Source of the DNA: Oceanibaculum indicum P24
Lineage (GTDB): Bacteria; Pseudomonadota; Alphaproteobacteria; Oceanibaculales; Oceanibaculaceae
Length of the DNA: 64,000 nucleotides
Direction: 5' to 3'
Assembly: GCF_000299935.1 (NCBI RefSeq)
Contig: NZ_AMRL01000017.1
Span: forward strand, 1 to 64,000
How positions within the stretch are numbered: the stretch's first letter is position 1; every line of letters begins with the position of its first letter. This document shows positions 62,736 through 64,000 of this stretch, one piece after another. A program made the position numbers and the translations under genes. Under the pieces are notes generated by a model. It was given only the letters and a program-made list of their open reading frames with translations, was not told the origin of the DNA and ran no database searches.

Positions 62736-64000
62736 ATGCTGCGCCTCGAAGATGAAGCCCTGTTGACCGGCAAGGGCCGGTATGTCGCCGACCGCCGGCC
62801 CGAGGGCATGCTGACCATGGCGGTCCTGCGATCGCCACTGGCCCATGGCACGATCCGCGCGCTGGATGTAGAGGCCGCCCGTGCCATGCCGGGCGTGCGG
62901 CTGGTGCTGACGGCGGACGATCTGAAGGCGGCTGGCATCGGCCCGCTGAAGGTGGCGGGCGAGGTGCCGAACCGCGATGGCAGCCCGATGGCGGTGCGCC
63001 ACCGCCCGGTGCTGGCCGAGGGCACGGTGCGCTATGCCGGGGAGCCGGTCGCCGCCGTCATCGCCGACAGCGAGGATCAGGCGCTGGACGCGCTGGAAGC
63101 CATCGTGCTGGATCTCGACGAGCTGCCGGTCATCGTCGATCTGGAACAGGCGGCGGAACCCGGCGCGCCGAAGGTTTGGCCGGACCTGCCGGACAATCGC
63201 AGCCTCGACTGGGAGATCGGCAACCGCGAGGAGACGGAGCGGCTGTTCGCGGAGGCCGCCCATGTGGTGGAGCTGACAGTGCGGCATCCGCGCATCGTTA
63301 TCGCCCCGGTCGAGACGCGCGGCGCGCTGGGCGAGTACGATGCGGCCAGCGGGCGCTACACGCTGACGACGCCCAGCCAGGGTGTGGTCGCGATCCGCGC
63401 CAGCATGGCCGACTGTCTGGGTGTCGGCACCGACAAGCTGCGCGTCATCACGGAGGATGTCGGCGGCAGCTTCGCGGTGAAGATCTGGCCCTATCCGGAA
63501 CAAGTGCTGGCGCTTGTCGCGGCGAAGGCGACGGGCCGGCCGGTGCAGTGGATATCCAGCCGCACCGAGGGCATGGTGTCGGATGCTATGGGCCGCGGCC
63601 GGGTGGACCGGGCGGCACTGGCGCTGGACAAGGACTATAAGTTTCTCGCCTTCAGGATCGACGCGCTGGGCGATATGGGCGCCTATATCAACCATGTGGC
63701 GGCCACCATCGTCACCAAGGGCGCGGTGCGCGTGTTCGGCCATTGCTACCGGATTCCGGGTCTCTATTACCGGGTGCAGGGGCTGTTCACCAACACTGTG
63801 CCGACCGACGCCTATCGCGGGGCCTCCAAGCCGGAGACGGTCTCCACCACCGAACGGCTGATCGATTACGCCGCCGAGAAACTGGGCATCGACCGGATCG
63901 AGCTGCGCCGCCGCAATCTGGTGACGCCGGCTGACCTGCCCTACAAGACCGCGATGGGCGAGACCTATGATGGCGGCGATTTCCCAGCCGTCCTGGACCG
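62736..64000 (+). CDS. Xanthine dehydrogenase family molybdopterin-binding subunit (partial)
   Basis: The reading frame runs from ATG 62736 to the window end without a stop. It begins MLRLEDEALLTGKGRYVADR, as in CoxL/CutL or quinoline oxidoreductase large subunits. Conserved parts include FSGEPVAAVIAD-like sequence (YAGEPVAAVIADSEDQALD) and EDVGGSFAVKIWPYPEQVLA, then the catalytic-domain TDAYRGASKPETV near residue 365 (position equivalent to AYRG). Only the first 421 or so codons are present; the full protein would be about 760-800. It probably hydroxylates an N-heterocycle, aldehyde or CO-type substrate, unresolved here. Confidence 0.88.
   Translation, partial: MLRLEDEALLTGKGRYVADRRPEGMLTMAVLRSPLAHGTIRALDVEAARAMPGVRLVLTADDLKAAGIGPLKVAGEVPNRDGSPMAVRHRPVLAEGTVRYAGEPVAAVIADSEDQALDALEAIVLDLDELPVIVDLEQAAEPGAPKVWPDLPDNRSLDWEIGNREETERLFAEAAHVVELTVRHPRIVIAPVETRGALGEYDAASGRYTLTTPSQGVVAIRASMADCLGVGTDKLRVITEDVGGSFAVKIWPYPEQVLALVAAKATGRPVQWISSRTEGMVSDAMGRGRVDRAALALDKDYKFLAFRIDALGDMGAYINHVAATIVTKGAVRVFGHCYRIPGLYYRVQGLFTNTVPTDAYRGASKPETVSTTERLIDYAAEKLGIDRIELRRRNLVTPADLPYKTAMGETYDGGDFPAVLD

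Overview
The window is high-GC chromosomal DNA from an alphaproteobacterium. It looks most like the Rhodospirillales or a neighbouring order, judged from gene content and order; the genus cannot be read from the sequence. Evidence includes the S10-spc-alpha ribosomal order with adk after secY and no rpmJ, a facing-palindrome extragenic repeat of the alphaproteobacterial type, an ScfR-type regulator, Tat-exported branched-chain amino-acid binding protein, and TTGAC/TATAAT-like promoters in otherwise GC-rich gaps. Most of the window is ordinary core and transport chromosome. No integrase, transposase, CRISPR array or prophage was seen.

Layout. 1-14257: end of tuf, then the S10, spc and alpha operons (rpsJ to rplQ) as one compact + strand block, with secY and adk, a strong promoter before rpsM and a terminator after rplQ. 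14373-19556: htpG, an extragenic palindrome pair, a PLP-dependent Cys/Met enzyme, a small basic protein divergent from a LysR regulator, and a glutathione transferase. 19621-23720: an RluA-type pseudouridine synthase with crcB, then an ECF sigma/anti-sigma pair followed by an unusual redoxin-like plus prolyl-hydroxylase-like fusion. 23806-28782: sulfate activation (CysD, CysN-CysC fusion), an unrecognised Cys-containing protein, a TauE/SafE exporter and a Gfo/Idh/MocA oxidoreductase. 28783-31922: a structured, terminator-bearing leader ahead of a BtuFCD/FecBCD-type ABC importer.

32020-39887: acetyl-CoA synthetase, a large MscS-type channel, an EamA transporter, a TPR-methyltransferase and a second glutathione transferase. 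40048-40139: tRNA-Ser(GCT). 40272-50530: a probable carbon-sensing and uptake region. It holds an operon of a stand-alone receiver, a two-TM protein and a symporter-STAC-histidine kinase, then an ScfR-type regulator divergent from a five-gene Liv-type importer. The shared promoter of the last two carries an exact inverted 9-mer. 50569-57685: a 1030-residue DUF4347/cadherin-like/RTX protein behind an AT-rich upstream region, flanked by two converging-orientation glycosyltransferase-like genes. 57797-64000: a MipA/OmpV outer-membrane protein divergent from an OmpR/EnvZ-type pair, two small envelope proteins, a metallo-beta-lactamase-fold lactonase-like enzyme, and the start of a molybdenum hydroxylase large subunit cut by the window end.

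The items most worth a second look are the RTX/glycosyltransferase locus, the symporter-kinase operon with a DNA-binding-free receiver next to the ScfR/Liv pair, the structured leader at 28839-29186, and the redoxin-dioxygenase fusion linked to an ECF sigma factor. None of these can be called a new system from sequence reading alone.
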